A DNA stretch of 64,000 bases from Pirellulales bacterium (GCA_016936015.1 JAFGPV010000083.1:41391-105390); one strand, 5' to 3'; shown: positions 1-13,769, counted from the stretch's first letter. Translations and numbers: made by a program. The notes: generated by a model from the letters alone, not told the origin.

Positions 1-372
1 GCCGCCCCGCTGATCTTCAGCGGCGACGTCACCCGGCTGGACAAGTTCACCGCGAACCTGCTGATGAACGACGAGGTGCTCGACGTCGATCAGGACCCCT
101 TGGGCCGGCCCGGCCGGCGCATGGCCAAGGACGGCGACCTGGAAGTCTGGGCCAAGGACATGGAGGACGGCTCGAAGGCCGTGGGACTGTTCAACCGCGG
201 CGAGATGGAAGCCCGGGTTACGGCCAAGTGGTCGGACCTCGGCCTGTCGGGCAAGCAGCGGGTCCGCGACCTCTGGCGGCAGAAGGACCTGGGCGAATTT
301 CCCGATTCCTTCAGCGCCCCGGTTGGCCGCCACGGCGTGGTCCTGCTCCGCGTCTGGCCGGCGGAAGAGTGA
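1..372 (+). CDS. Alpha-galactosidase (GH27), C-terminal part, cut by window edge
   Basis: The reading frame is open from base 1 and ends at the TGA at 370-372. The visible 123 residues contain the end of the barrel (PLIFSGDV, then NLLMNDEVLDVDQDPLG) followed by a small beta-sandwich reading EVWAKDMEDGSKAVGLFNRG and ending VVLLRVW. This order is typical of the C-terminus of family GH27 alpha-galactosidases, which release terminal alpha-galactose from oligosaccharides. The catalytic aspartates lie upstream of the window, so activity cannot be judged. An ATG at 64 is internal and not the true start. Other glycosidase genes occur at 27-30 kb and 38-43 kb, in keeping with a glycan-degrading lifestyle. 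Confidence 0.85.
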   Translation, partial: AAPLIFSGDVTRLDKFTANLLMNDEVLDVDQDPLGRPGRRMAKDGDLEVWAKDMEDGSKAVGLFNRGEMEARVTAKWSDLGLSGKQRVRDLWRQKDLGEFPDSFSAPVGRHGVVLLRVWPAEE

Positions 373-417
373 GAAAGTACACGTCTCTTTTGGCTGTCAT
401 AGAGCACCGTTCGGCTG

Positions 418-1014
418 CTATCCGACCGCAAGGAGCCATAACACACTCATAAGGGGTAAAATGATAAAAAGGATCAAGAAGATCCATATCAAAACGGAAA
501 ACCGATATTTGACGTGGGGTGTCTGCTGGATGATCGCCTTGTATTCCGGTGTGAAGACGTACTGGCCTTTTTTCCGAAGCAGAAGCGAGAGGATATAGGC
601 ATTGATGAGCGTTCCTACGGGAAAGGCAAACAATCCGAGGGAGGAAAAGACGCCGGCTGCAATCCAGGCTGAACGCTTCAAGCGGCGCAGCCCGATTCCC
701 ACCCAAATACCCAGGGCGGCGAGCAGTGCGTAAAAACATACAAAGCCAAACAGCACCCAGAATCCCCGCGTGTCTATCCTCCGGACGATGGTCGCCGGGC
801 CGTTTTCCGCGAAAGCGGCAAAAAGACCGATAATCCCGCCGACGATGATCGATCCGCTCCCGATAAAATACAGAGTGCCAATCGATTTGATGGAGGCCTC
901 GACGGCGATATGGTTTCTCCGAATAACCTCCGCATCTGCTTCCTCGATCGGAGCGGTGGGTTGTGAAAAGACGTCTGTCTTCGGCGCCGCATAGGGATTT
1001 TGGGAATCGTTCAT
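418..1014 (-). CDS. Small membrane protein with NPYAAP N-terminus
   Basis: This 198-residue protein starts MNDSQNPYAAPKTD. I chose the ATG at 1014 because AGGG lies about eight bases upstream and the NPY-x-x-P start is common on planctomycete membrane proteins; the open frame extends 14 codons further. A hydrophilic head of about 40 residues is followed by four hydrophobic segments near residues 40-65, 85-110, 115-145 and 170-195. No catalytic motif is visible. It is convergent with the GH27 gene and divergent from the MFS transporter. Function unknown. Confidence 0.7.
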   Translation of the reverse strand: MNDSQNPYAAPKTDVFSQPTAPIEEADAEVIRRNHIAVEASIKSIGTLYFIGSGSIIVGGIIGLFAAFAENGPATIVRRIDTRGFWVLFGFVCFYALLAALGIWVGIGLRRLKRSAWIAAGVFSSLGLFAFPVGTLINAYILSLLLRKKGQYVFTPEYKAIIQQTPHVKYRFSVLIWIFLILFIILPLMSVLWLLAVG

Positions 1015-1170
1015 CTTCAGCCCTGGCGATGAAAAGTGTTCCCGGTTCGATTCCACCCATTTGCAGCTTGAAGGTTAGCAAGGGCGGTACTGCTTGTCAA
1101 ATCGGGTAGTCTTGCGTCCACGGAGTTTGCCGGGGATAATGCGGACCTTGGCCATAACCTCCGCTTTACC

Positions 1171-2562
1171 ATGGACGATCTCACCTCCGCCCTCGGATCG
1201 AAACGCAGTCACTTCCGCTGGGTCGTCTGCGGGCTGCTGTTCTTCACCATCACCCTGATTTACATGGACCGGCAGGTCCTGGGAATGCTGAAGCCGGGAT
1301 TGATCGATCAATTCGGCTGGACGGAGAAGCAATACGGGTACATCGTCAGCGCCTTTTCGCTGGCCTACGCCTTCAGCTACGCAATGATGGGCCGGGTGAT
1401 GGATTGGATCGGCGAGCGCAAGGGCTTTCTGCTGATCGTTTCCATTTGGAGCACGGCGGCGATGGCGCACGTCTTCATCAACCCGTTGGTCGATCACGGA
1501 CTCCCCTGGCTGAAGTCGACTTTTTCGGGCGCTTTTTTTACGACGTTGACGCCGGCGGCCATTTCAGTGTTCGGTTTTTGCATCGTCCGGGGAATCCTCG
1601 GACTGGCCGAGGGGGGCAACTTTCCCGGCGCCATCAAGACGGTCGGACTGTGGCATCCCAAGAGCGAACGGGCCACGGCCACGGGCATTTTCAACGCCGG
1701 CAGCAACACGGGCATCATCTTGGCCGCCATCGCCGTGCCGATTATCGTGAAATCCATCGGCTTGGATTGGTCGGCCGCCTTCTTTTTCGTCGGGGCCTTG
1801 GGAGTCGTGTGGCTGGTCCTCTGGTGGAAGATCTACGATCGGCCGGAAAACATTTCGCGCGTGTCGAAGACGGAACTGGAATTCATTCAAAGCGATCCTC
1901 CCGATCCCCCGGTGCGGATTCCCTGGCTGAGCCTCCTCGGCCACCGTCAGACCTGGGCCTACACCGTGGGCATGTTTCTGTCCGCTCCGGTGTGGTGGTT
2001 CTATTTGTACTGGGTGCCGGGATTCCTTTACGACAAGTTTGACAAGAAAATTTTGGAGATGCTGCCGAACCTGATCACCATCTTTTTGATGGCCGACGTG
2101 GGGGGCATTGCCGGCGGGGGACTCTCGTCGTGGCTGATCCGCCGCGGCGCCAGCATCAATGCGGCACGAAAGACCGCTTTCCTCGCCTGCTCGCTGTGCG
2201 TTCTGCCCGTCATCTACGTCGCCCGGGCGGACAGCATCTGGGTGGCGACCGTGCTGATCGGCCTGGCCGCCGCCGCCCATCAGGGCTACGCCGCCAACCT
2301 GTTCACCATCGTCTCCGACACCGTCCCCCGCAAGGCGGTCAGCTCGGTCGTCGGCATCGGCGGGGCGGCCTCCGGCGTGGGCATGTTCATTTTCACCACG
2401 GTGATCACCACGATTCTCGATGCGACGAAAAAAGACACCGGCAACAAAGACTACCTGGTCCCCTTTATCATTGCCAGCTCGGTCTACCTGGTCGCCACGG
2501 CCGTCATCCACCTGCTGCTGCCGCGGTTGCAGCCGATGAAATTCGACGAGGCAAAGCAATAA
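1171..2562 (+). CDS. MFS transporter, hexuronate/anion:cation symporter type
   Basis: A 463-residue integral membrane protein with about twelve hydrophobic segments. The first helix region (LIYMDRQVLGMLKP) and the following GWTEKQYGYIVSAFSLAYA and GRVMDWIGERKG match the anion:cation symporter family, which includes ExuT-type hexuronate and galactonate carriers. Helix 4-5 carries GLAEGGNFPGAIK, a signature region of this family. Substrate is inferred only; a sugar acid is likely. No good ribosome binding site precedes the ATG at 1171. The gene ends at 2562, followed by a paired palindromic repeat. Proximity to a GH27 gene is compatible with uptake of glycan-derived sugar acids. Confidence 0.85.
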   Translation: MDDLTSALGSKRSHFRWVVCGLLFFTITLIYMDRQVLGMLKPGLIDQFGWTEKQYGYIVSAFSLAYAFSYAMMGRVMDWIGERKGFLLIVSIWSTAAMAHVFINPLVDHGLPWLKSTFSGAFFTTLTPAAISVFGFCIVRGILGLAEGGNFPGAIKTVGLWHPKSERATATGIFNAGSNTGIILAAIAVPIIVKSIGLDWSAAFFFVGALGVVWLVLWWKIYDRPENISRVSKTELEFIQSDPPDPPVRIPWLSLLGHRQTWAYTVGMFLSAPVWWFYLYWVPGFLYDKFDKKILEMLPNLITIFLMADVGGIAGGGLSSWLIRRGASINAARKTAFLACSLCVLPVIYVARADSIWVATVLIGLAAAAHQGYAANLFTIVSDTVPRKAVSSVVGIGGAASGVGMFIFTTVITTILDATKKDTGNKDYLVPFIIASSVYLVATAVIHLLLPRLQPMKFDEAKQ

Positions 2563-2669
2563 CGGCCCCTTGCTTTTTCCGCCGCGACGGGAGATAATGA
2601 CTCTCCGGAATTGACGCGCTTCTTTGACGGTTCTTCTCTTGGTTTTGTTGAGGGTCAGAAGATCGATTC

Positions 2670-2745
2670 CGTTTAGCAGCCGCCGGCACGGCGGCTCGAA
2701 AATGCGAAAAAACCCGGGCCGCCATGCCGGCGGCCGCTAAACGGG
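2670..2745. repeat. Intergenic inverted repeat, GTTTAGC-GCCGCCGGC family
   Basis: Left arm 2670-2698 starts CGTTTAGCAGCCGCCGGC and right arm 2716-2745 ends GCCGGCGGCCGCTAAACGGG, so the arms are near-complementary around an 18-base spacer. A half copy of the same family sits at 15441-15473 and a related degraded copy at 22903-22942. It overlaps an upstream in-frame extension of the methyltransferase reading frame, which argues against that longer start. Confidence 0.8.
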
Positions 2746-2813
2746 ACGACGTTATCCGCCTGATCCCCGACCGCGTCGCATCGGCTTCCCCCAATCTTGA
2801 AGGAGGGATGAAA

Positions 2814-4118
2814 ATGGCCGTTTCTTCCGTGGCACCAGCGCCGGCCCGGCAAGGGCCGACTCTCCCGAAGACGCCCGCTCCGCTTCAAGTACGCCAAGGA
2901 TCCCGGCTCGATCGGACGCTGCGGCGCCTGCTGCTGGGCCGGTTGGAAAAAATCCGCAGCGGGCGGATCGTCCTTCGGGAAGCCGGGCAGGAATGGACCT
3001 GCGGACGGCATTCGGTACTAAAAGGCCCTCACCCTAGCCCTCTCCCGGAGGGAGAGGAAATCCTCGTCGAGGTCCGCGATCCGCGGTTCTATCGGCGGGT
3101 GGCCTTCGGCGGGAGCCTGGGTGCGGCGGAGGCTTACATCGATGGTCTTTGGAACTGCGACGACCTGGTCGGCCTAGTGCGGATCCTCTGCCGCGACCTG
3201 GCCGTCCTGGAGGGCCTGGAGACCGGCTGGGCGAGATTGCTGGGTCCCTGGCGACGGCTGCGACATCGGCTGCGGCGGAATACGCTCGCCGGCAGCCGGC
3301 GGAACATCGCCGCGCACTACGACCTAGGCGACGATTTCTTCCGGCTCTTCCTCGACGAGACGATGGCCTATTCCTGCGCCTTCTTCCCCCGGCCCGAGAG
3401 TTCGCTGCACGAGGCGTCGCTGGCTAAGTTCGAGATGATCTGCCGCAAGCTGAAACTTCAGTCGGCTGATCGCCTGTTGGACGTCGGCGGCGGCTGGGGC
3501 GGGCTGGCCGTCTACGCCGCCACGCATTACGGCTGCCGCGTGACCGCCACCACCATCTCGCGGCGACAATACGACTACGCCCGGCGGCTGGTCGCCGAGC
3601 AGGGATTGACGGACCGCGTGCGGGTCCTCTGCGAAGACTACCGCAACGTGCTGGGGACCTACGACAAACTGGCCTCGGTGGGGATGATTGAGCACGTGGG
3701 CTGCGAGTATTACGGCGCGTACTTCCGCTCCTGCGCCGCGCGGCTCAAGCCGGGCGGGCGGATGCTCTTGCAGTCGATCCTGATGCCGGAGCAACTCTTC
3801 GAGGCCCATCGCCGCAGCGTCGATTTCATCCGCCGCTATATTTTTCCCGGTGGCTGCCTGCCGTCGCTGGGGGCGCTCTGCCGGGCCGTAGGCCGGGCCT
3901 CCGATTTCCAGGTCGCCCACTTGGAAGACCTCACGCCGCACTACGCCCGGACGCTGGCCGTCTGGCGGGAACGGTTTTGGCGGAATGAGGAGGCGGTCCG
4001 GGCGCTGGGCTTCGACGACGCCTTCCTGCGGTTGTGGAATTATTATCTCTGCACCTGCGAGGGCGGCTTCCGCGAACGGACCATCAACGTCGCCCAAATC
4101 CTGCTGCTCCGACCGTAG
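2814..4118 (+). CDS. Cyclopropane-fatty-acyl-phospholipid synthase-like SAM methyltransferase
   Basis: A 434-residue class I methyltransferase of the CFA synthase family, which transfers a methylene or methyl group from SAM to acyl chains of membrane phospholipids. The SAM motif I is LLDVGGGWGGLA near residue 222 (most CFA synthases have C at the third position of this loop). Further family features are ISRRQ after it, LASVGMIEHVG, and the C-terminal RTWRERFW-like region (TLAVWRERFWRN). The start at 2814 follows AGGAGG at 2801-2806 with ideal spacing; an open frame from 2724 runs through a palindromic repeat and is unlikely to be coding. Residues 70-82 (PHPSPLPEGEE) are encoded by a REP-like element inserted in frame. 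Specific product (cyclopropane or methyl-branched lipid) cannot be told. Confidence 0.85.
   Translation: MAVSSVAPAPARQGPTLPKTPAPLQVRQGSRLDRTLRRLLLGRLEKIRSGRIVLREAGQEWTCGRHSVLKGPHPSPLPEGEEILVEVRDPRFYRRVAFGGSLGAAEAYIDGLWNCDDLVGLVRILCRDLAVLEGLETGWARLLGPWRRLRHRLRRNTLAGSRRNIAAHYDLGDDFFRLFLDETMAYSCAFFPRPESSLHEASLAKFEMICRKLKLQSADRLLDVGGGWGGLAVYAATHYGCRVTATTISRRQYDYARRLVAEQGLTDRVRVLCEDYRNVLGTYDKLASVGMIEHVGCEYYGAYFRSCAARLKPGGRMLLQSILMPEQLFEAHRRSVDFIRRYIFPGGCLPSLGALCRAVGRASDFQVAHLEDLTPHYARTLAVWRERFWRNEEAVRALGFDDAFLRLWNYYLCTCEGGFRERTINVAQILLLRP
3023..3057. repeat. REP-like palindrome embedded in a coding sequence
   Basis: The segment includes CCTCTCCC-GGA-GGGAGAGG, an 8-bp stem with a 3-base loop, preceded by GGCCCTCACCCTAGCC. 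It translates to PHPSPLPEGEE within the methyltransferase. Degraded relatives are seen between genes at 13519-13546 and at 38628-38645. Confidence 0.75.
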
Positions 4119-4462
4119 GAAGGCGGCGTTTCCGTCCGTTTATTGAGAATCAATTTGACAATAGCTGGCGGCGAACAGCCGCCGAGGATGAACTCACGTA
4201 TCACTCGGCGGCTGTTAGCCGGCTATACTGTAATTCATTCAACGTGATGAATAACTTACTTGCCCCCGGAAGACTGGAAATAATCGTCAATCTTATCATC
4301 TTCGCAACCTCTTGCATACCATCGACTTACTGCACCGAGGCCGATTCGATCCAAGATTACCGCCTGTTGCACGAATTTCTTCTTGAGCTACATTCATGTA
4401 GGTAAAAAGGCCGAACACGGCTCTTCATATAGCCTTGCGATTCGCGCAAAAGGAGGAGGGCG
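4119..4462. other. Intergenic gap before the NfeD-flotillin operon
   Basis: This 344-base gap holds a paired palindromic repeat at 4163-4225 and otherwise AT-richer DNA. Short open frames exist but none has a ribosome binding site or protein-like composition. The promoter of the flotillin operon probably lies in its right half; AAAGGAGGAGGGCG at 4449-4462 is the ribosome binding site of the next gene. Confidence 0.6.
4163..4225. repeat. Inverted repeat, GGCTAACAGCCGCCGAG family, copy 1
   Basis: Left arm AGCTGGCGGCGAACAGCCGC and right arm CTCGGCGGCTGTTAGCCGG are near-complementary, about 20 bp each, around a spacer of roughly 20 bases. A second copy of the same design lies at 63875-63935, at the other end of the window. 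Confidence 0.8.
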
Positions 4463-5104
4463 ATGGACCTGCTGTTTCTGATCTGTGCCGTCGGCGGCGG
4501 GACGGTGTTGGTGCTGCAATTTCTGCTGATGCTGGTCGGCCTCGGCGGCCAGGACATGGACGCCGATCACGACTTCGGCGGCGACTCCGACGTCGGGGAT
4601 CTTCATGCCGGTCACGTGGACGCCTCCGCCGACGCGGGTCACGACGCCCATCAAATCGAGCATCACGGCACGATCGGGATCTTCAAAGTGCTGTCGTTCC
4701 GCGCGATCGTCGCAGCGCTGGCCTTTTTCGGACTGGGCGGAATGGCCGCCCGCTCGGCGCAGTGCTCCGAGATTGCCACTTTGGCCATCGCCGTGGGTTG
4801 TGCCGTCGCGGCAGTGTACCTGGTCTATTGGCTGATGAAACTCTTGTACTCGCTCAACGCCGAGGGGACCGTCCACATCCAACAAACCCTCGGCAAATTC
4901 GGCACCGTCTATCTCCGCATCCCGCCAAGCGATACAGGCAGCGGAAAGATCCAAATCAACCTGCAAAACCGAACTATGGAATACTTAGCCACCACCGCCG
5001 GGCCGGAGATTCCCACCGGCGCCACCGTCGAGGTCGTCGGCATTGTCTCCCCCACGACGTTGGCCGTCGCCCGGGCGGACGGTGCGGGTAAGAGTCTCTC
5101 ATGA
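4463..5104 (+). CDS. NfeD/YqiJ-like membrane protein with OB-fold domain
   Basis: A 213-residue protein with one N-terminal membrane helix (residues 1-28), a loop very rich in Asp and His (about residues 30-70, HDFGG, LHAGHVDAS, HDAHQIEHHG), two further helices (75-95 and 108-130), and a C-terminal beta-rich domain (about 140-210) resembling the OB fold of NfeD proteins. NfeD-like proteins pair with flotillin/SPFH proteins in membrane microdomains, and two flotillin genes follow directly. Its stop overlaps the next start as ATGA, so the genes are translationally coupled. The His/Asp-rich loop could bind divalent metal (inference). The ribosome binding site AAAGGAGGAGGG is strong. Confidence 0.8.
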   Translation: MDLLFLICAVGGGTVLVLQFLLMLVGLGGQDMDADHDFGGDSDVGDLHAGHVDASADAGHDAHQIEHHGTIGIFKVLSFRAIVAALAFFGLGGMAARSAQCSEIATLAIAVGCAVAAVYLVYWLMKLLYSLNAEGTVHIQQTLGKFGTVYLRIPPSDTGSGKIQINLQNRTMEYLATTAGPEIPTGATVEVVGIVSPTTLAVARADGAGKSLS

Positions 5105-5697
5105 GCAATCTTTCTTTATACGCTGCGAATCCCGGATCAGGCCACTCCCAAATTATAGTCGGCATCGTTGTCGTCTTGTGCCTGCTTCTGTTTTTTACTT
5201 ACGCGTTGGTGGCCCTCAAGCGCTACAAGCGTTGCCCTAGCAACCGTGTGCTGGTGATTTTTGGCAGAACAGGTCCCAAATCGATCGAATGTGTCCATGG
5301 CGGCTCTCGGTTCATCTGGCCGCTGGTCCAGGACTACGACTGGCTGAGTCTTGAACCGATACGGATCGAAATTCCGCTGGGAGAGACATTAAATACTGCA
5401 GCCGAAGCCCAATGCATCTTCACCGTGGCGATCGGCACGACTCCCGAATTGATGCAAAACGCCGCGATCCGCCTGCTGGGTCTTACCCAACTCGAGATCA
5501 AACAACAGGCCGAGGACATCATTTATGAGCATCTTCCCCAGATCATGGCCTCGATGCAGAATGAGGACACCGCTTTGAACCATGAGATGTTACGGGAGAA
5601 CATTCAAAAAATACTCGAACCGGACCTGCAAAAGATCGGCCTGATGCTAATCAACATCAGAATCCCTTTTAACGCTTTTCACCCAACGGGCCGATAG
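5101..5697 (+). CDS. Short flotillin paralog: membrane anchor plus SPFH domain only
   Basis: A 198-residue protein aligned end to end with the first ~210 residues of the next gene product: a membrane helix (residues 20-40), KRYKRCPSNRVLV, then an SPFH domain with MQNAAIRLLGLTQLEIK and IGLMLINIRIPF. It stops exactly where the long coiled coil of flotillin should begin, after RIPFNAFHPTGR. It starts by ATGA overlap with the NfeD-like gene, and the flotillin start follows 17 bases after its stop. It may be a decayed tandem duplicate or a functional mini-flotillin that caps oligomers. The reading frame is intact and substitutions are mostly conservative, which favours function. Confidence 0.75.
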   Translation: MSNLSLYAANPGSGHSQIIVGIVVVLCLLLFFTYALVALKRYKRCPSNRVLVIFGRTGPKSIECVHGGSRFIWPLVQDYDWLSLEPIRIEIPLGETLNTAAEAQCIFTVAIGTTPELMQNAAIRLLGLTQLEIKQQAEDIIYEHLPQIMASMQNEDTALNHEMLRENIQKILEPDLQKIGLMLINIRIPFNAFHPTGR

Positions 5698-5714
5698 CCC
5701 TGAAAGGAATAACC

Positions 5715-7367
5715 ATGAGTAAGCTTCTTCTGTTGGCCGCGAACTCGGAGTGGGGCGATGTCTCCACGAATTCAGGACTGAGCAACACCCACATCATCGT
5801 GGGCATTATCATCGTCCTGCTAGTACTGATGGTGTTCACCATCTTCATGCTGGCCGCCAAACGCTACAAGCGTTGTCCCAGCAACCGCGTGCTGGTGATT
5901 TACGGCAAGACGGGCCACGAATCGGCCAAGTGCATCCACGGTGGTGCGAAATTCATCTGGCCGTTGATCCACGATTACGCCTGGCTGAGCCTGGAACCGA
6001 TGCAGATCGAGATCCCGCTGCGCGGGGCGCTGTCGATGGAAAACATCCGGGTGAACGTGCCCAGCGTGTTCACGGTGGCCGTGGGCACGGCCCCCGACTT
6101 CATGCAGAACGCCGCCATCCGTCTGCTGGGTTTGACCAACCTGGAGATCAAGAAGCAGGCCGAGGACATGATCTTCGGCCAGTTGCGGCAGGTGATCGCC
6201 TCGATGCAGATCGATGACATCAACCGCGACCGCGACAAGTTCCTGGAGAACATCCAGAAATCGCTCGAACCGGAGCTGCGGAAGATCGGCTTGGTGCTGA
6301 TCAACGTGAACATCACCGACATCACCGACGAGTCGGGCTACATCGAGGCGATCGGCAAGAAGGCGGCCTCGCAGGCGATCCAGAAGGCCCGGGGCGACGT
6401 GGCCGACAACGAAAAAATGGGTGAAATCCGCGTCGCCGACGCCGAACGCGAGAAGTGCGTCAGCGTGGCCAACGCCCACAAGGTCCGCGAGATCGGCACC
6501 CGCGAGGCGCTGCGCGACCAGGCCGTCCGCGTGGCGGAGCTGGACAAGGAACAGAAGGTCGGCGAGCAGACCGCCTCCTTCGAGCGCGAATCGCAGGTGA
6601 AAAACGCGGAGCGCGAGATGCGCGTCCGGGTGGCCGACGCCGAGGCGGGGGCCATCGAGGGCGAGAACGTGGCCAAGGCCACCATTGCCGCCTCGCAGGC
6701 CACGCTGCAAGTGAAAAAGGCCGAGGCCTATCAGACGGGCGAGACCCGCAAGGTCCAGGCCGAGGCGGCCGTGCTCGAGGCCGAGCACATCGCCCGGGCG
6801 AAGGCCGCATTGGCCGAGGCCCAGCGGATCGAGGCCGAGCGCCGGGCCGCGCTCGAAGCGCCGGCCAAGGCCGAGAAGGCGCGGATCGAAGTCGACGCCG
6901 CGGCCGAGGCCGCCAAGCGGCGGATCGAAGCCGAGGGTGAGGCGTCGGCCATCTTCGCCCGGCTCGAGGCCGAGGCCCGCGGCCAGTACGAAATCCTCGC
7001 CAAGAAGGGCGACGGCCTCCAGCGGATCATCGACGCCTGCGGCGGCTCCGAGCAGGCCTTCAAAATGATGATGCTCGAACACTTCGACAACCTCGTCGAG
7101 GCCTCGGCCCAGGCGATCTCGAACATCAAGTTCGACAAGGTCGTCGTCTGGGAAGGCGCCAACCAGAACGGCACCAGCGCCACGGCCAACTGGCTGCACA
7201 ACATGGCCCGGACGCTGCCCCCGATGATGCAGGTCCTGAAGGACGTCGGCGGCGTGCAGATCCCCGAGACGCTGGCCGACCTGGCCGAGGGCAAACCGAC
7301 CCCGGACGGCGAGCCGGTCGCCTCGGCCCCGGCCGTCCCGCGGTCCGCCGCCGGGACTACGAAATGA
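5715..7367 (+). CDS. Flotillin / YqiK-like SPFH protein
   Basis: A 550-residue flotillin. It has a membrane helix at about residues 27-48, an SPFH domain to about residue 215 ending LVLINVNITDITDESGYIEAIGKKA, then a long Ala/Glu/Arg coiled coil (about 215-430) with repeated AEA motifs, and a C-terminal region with NGTSATANWLHNMARTLPP. Flotillins oligomerise on the inner membrane and organise microdomains. The gene is third in the NfeD-like / mini-flotillin / flotillin operon, the arrangement known from yqiJ-yqiK. GAAAGGAATAACC precedes the start. A strong terminator follows at 7381-7427, closing the operon. Confidence 0.92.
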   Translation: MSKLLLLAANSEWGDVSTNSGLSNTHIIVGIIIVLLVLMVFTIFMLAAKRYKRCPSNRVLVIYGKTGHESAKCIHGGAKFIWPLIHDYAWLSLEPMQIEIPLRGALSMENIRVNVPSVFTVAVGTAPDFMQNAAIRLLGLTNLEIKKQAEDMIFGQLRQVIASMQIDDINRDRDKFLENIQKSLEPELRKIGLVLINVNITDITDESGYIEAIGKKAASQAIQKARGDVADNEKMGEIRVADAEREKCVSVANAHKVREIGTREALRDQAVRVAELDKEQKVGEQTASFERESQVKNAEREMRVRVADAEAGAIEGENVAKATIAASQATLQVKKAEAYQTGETRKVQAEAAVLEAEHIARAKAALAEAQRIEAERRAALEAPAKAEKARIEVDAAAEAAKRRIEAEGEASAIFARLEAEARGQYEILAKKGDGLQRIIDACGGSEQAFKMMMLEHFDNLVEASAQAISNIKFDKVVVWEGANQNGTSATANWLHNMARTLPPMMQVLKDVGGVQIPETLADLAEGKPTPDGEPVASAPAVPRSAAGTTK

Positions 7368-7380
7368 AAAAGTAAAAAAC

Positions 7381-7427
7381 GGCGTTCGTCTCCAAGCGGA
7401 AACGTCGGGACGAGCGCCTCTTTTTTA
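7381..7427 (+). terminator. Rho-independent terminator after flotillin
   Basis: GGCGTTCGTC (7381-7390) pairs with GACGAGCGCC (7409-7418), one G-T wobble, followed by TCTTTTTTATT. It lies 13 bases after the flotillin stop. Confidence 0.85.
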
Positions 7428-7556
7428 TTCTTGATCCCTGCATTGCCAATGAACCGTTCCACGATTAAAAGACCAGCAAACTCGGCTGGAACAGCCGTGT
7501 TTGCGGTTGAACAACGATCATTGGCTGCATCGGCATCAATAAGGACGAGAACCGCG

Positions 7557-8192
7557 GTGTACATCAAACGGAACGACAAACAGCGACTGATTCTTGTCGA
7601 TTTCCCTTTTATGGTCGCCGTGGTCGGACAACTTCCGGCGGCCGCCCTCTTGTGCTTGGCGGTTGCGGGAAAACTCCAGCCTTCCCAAGAACCGGGGGCG
7701 GACACTTATTGGCTGGGATTGCTGTTCTTCATCCTTTTCGCCGTCGGCTGGGACGCCGTCATGCTGTGGTTCGCGAAGCTGAGCACCTTTGACTTCGACC
7801 TGGTCCACCGGCAGCTTTACTGGCGCCGGCGCAGCGTCTATCGGAAAAAAAGTGGAATCATACCCTTTGACCAAATTCGCGGCGCCTCGGTCGATATCTT
7901 GCCCTCCGGAAGCGGATCGTCGTATCGCCTGGTCTTATCCACCGTTCAGGGAACGGTCCCCGTGATGGATTACTATACGGGCGGGGGACGGTCCGATGCC
8001 AAGGAGTACGAACGGATCGCGGCCGTCGTCAACGCGGCCCTGAAAACCCATCCCGCCGCAGAAATGGAAGATCAGATCCTCGAATTACTGGCCGGCGGAC
8101 ACCGTCTGGCGGCCATTCAAATGGCGATGCAGCGCTACGGCTACGATCTCAATCAAGCGAGTCAATTTGTCGATTCCTTGACGCAACGATGA
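7557..8192 (+). CDS. Membrane protein with PH-like domain and C-terminal helical domain
   Basis: I chose the GTG at 7557 because AAGGACGAG ends seven bases upstream; an in-frame ATG at 7431 overlaps the preceding terminator. The 211-residue product has two membrane helices (about residues 15-40 and 55-75), then FDFDLVHRQLYWRRRSVYRKKSGIIPFDQIRGASVDI, which looks like the beta-rich PH-like domain found in small bacterial membrane proteins, and a C-terminal segment (about 170-210, ELLAGGHRLAAIQMAMQRYGYDLNQASQFVD) resembling a UBA-like or ribosomal-protein-like helical bundle. No enzyme motif is visible. Function unknown. Confidence 0.7.
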   Translation: MYIKRNDKQRLILVDFPFMVAVVGQLPAAALLCLAVAGKLQPSQEPGADTYWLGLLFFILFAVGWDAVMLWFAKLSTFDFDLVHRQLYWRRRSVYRKKSGIIPFDQIRGASVDILPSGSGSSYRLVLSTVQGTVPVMDYYTGGGRSDAKEYERIAAVVNAALKTHPAAEMEDQILELLAGGHRLAAIQMAMQRYGYDLNQASQFVDSLTQR

Positions 8193-8357
8193 GCGAGCGG
8201 AGAGGGTGGGCATCCGGGCCGCGATTGCGGCGTCTGATAACGGTTTCTCACTTCTCCCCAGCCGTGACAAGTTGCTTTTCCGCGTTTCTCCGCACAACCG
8301 TCAATTTCGCGCACACCGGACGGCGGGGGCTGCTCCAGAAAAAGCTAAAGTAATAGC

Positions 8358-13499
<5,142 letters not shown>

Positions 13500-13624
13500 T
13501 TGTAAGTCGGCCGATTCGTCCCCTCTCCCTTGGGGAGCGAGGAGAGTTTCTCGTTGTACGCTGCAAATTGGAGGCAATCATTCCGGCCAGCGGTGCCGGA
13601 TTGGTAGAGGTGTTTGCGGTTCAA

Positions 13625-13715
13625 ACTTTGATATAATGTGAAAACACCTGGATTTGAAATCATCGCGGCAAGTTCTTCTTCTCGTTCCGAAACTCCGGTT
13701 TCGGAACGAGTTTTT
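13625..13715 (+). ncRNA. Possible small RNA ending at a strong terminator
   Basis: A TATAAT hexamer at 13632-13637 lies in TTTGATATAATGTG and is followed about 45 bases later by a perfect rho-independent hairpin (13681-13710) and T5. There is no open frame in between, so the unit could be a short transcript of 60-75 nt. The -35 region is poor, and the hairpin could simply terminate the upstream kinase gene. Confidence 0.3.
13681..13715 (+). terminator. Rho-independent terminator
   Basis: CTCGTTCCGAAAC pairs perfectly with GTTTCGGAACGAG (13 bp, loop TCCG), followed by TTTTT. It is 180 bases after the hybrid kinase gene. Confidence 0.85.
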
Positions 13716-13769
13716 AACAGCGACGACGATGCCCACCCACGCTCGTGTGAATAGTCCCGGAAGTGGCAC

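Noticed and set aside
7431..7556. Upstream ATG start for the PH-like membrane protein
   Set aside because: It begins just after the terminator tail and gives a Ser/Ala/Arg-rich leader; GTG 7557 has a ribosome binding site.
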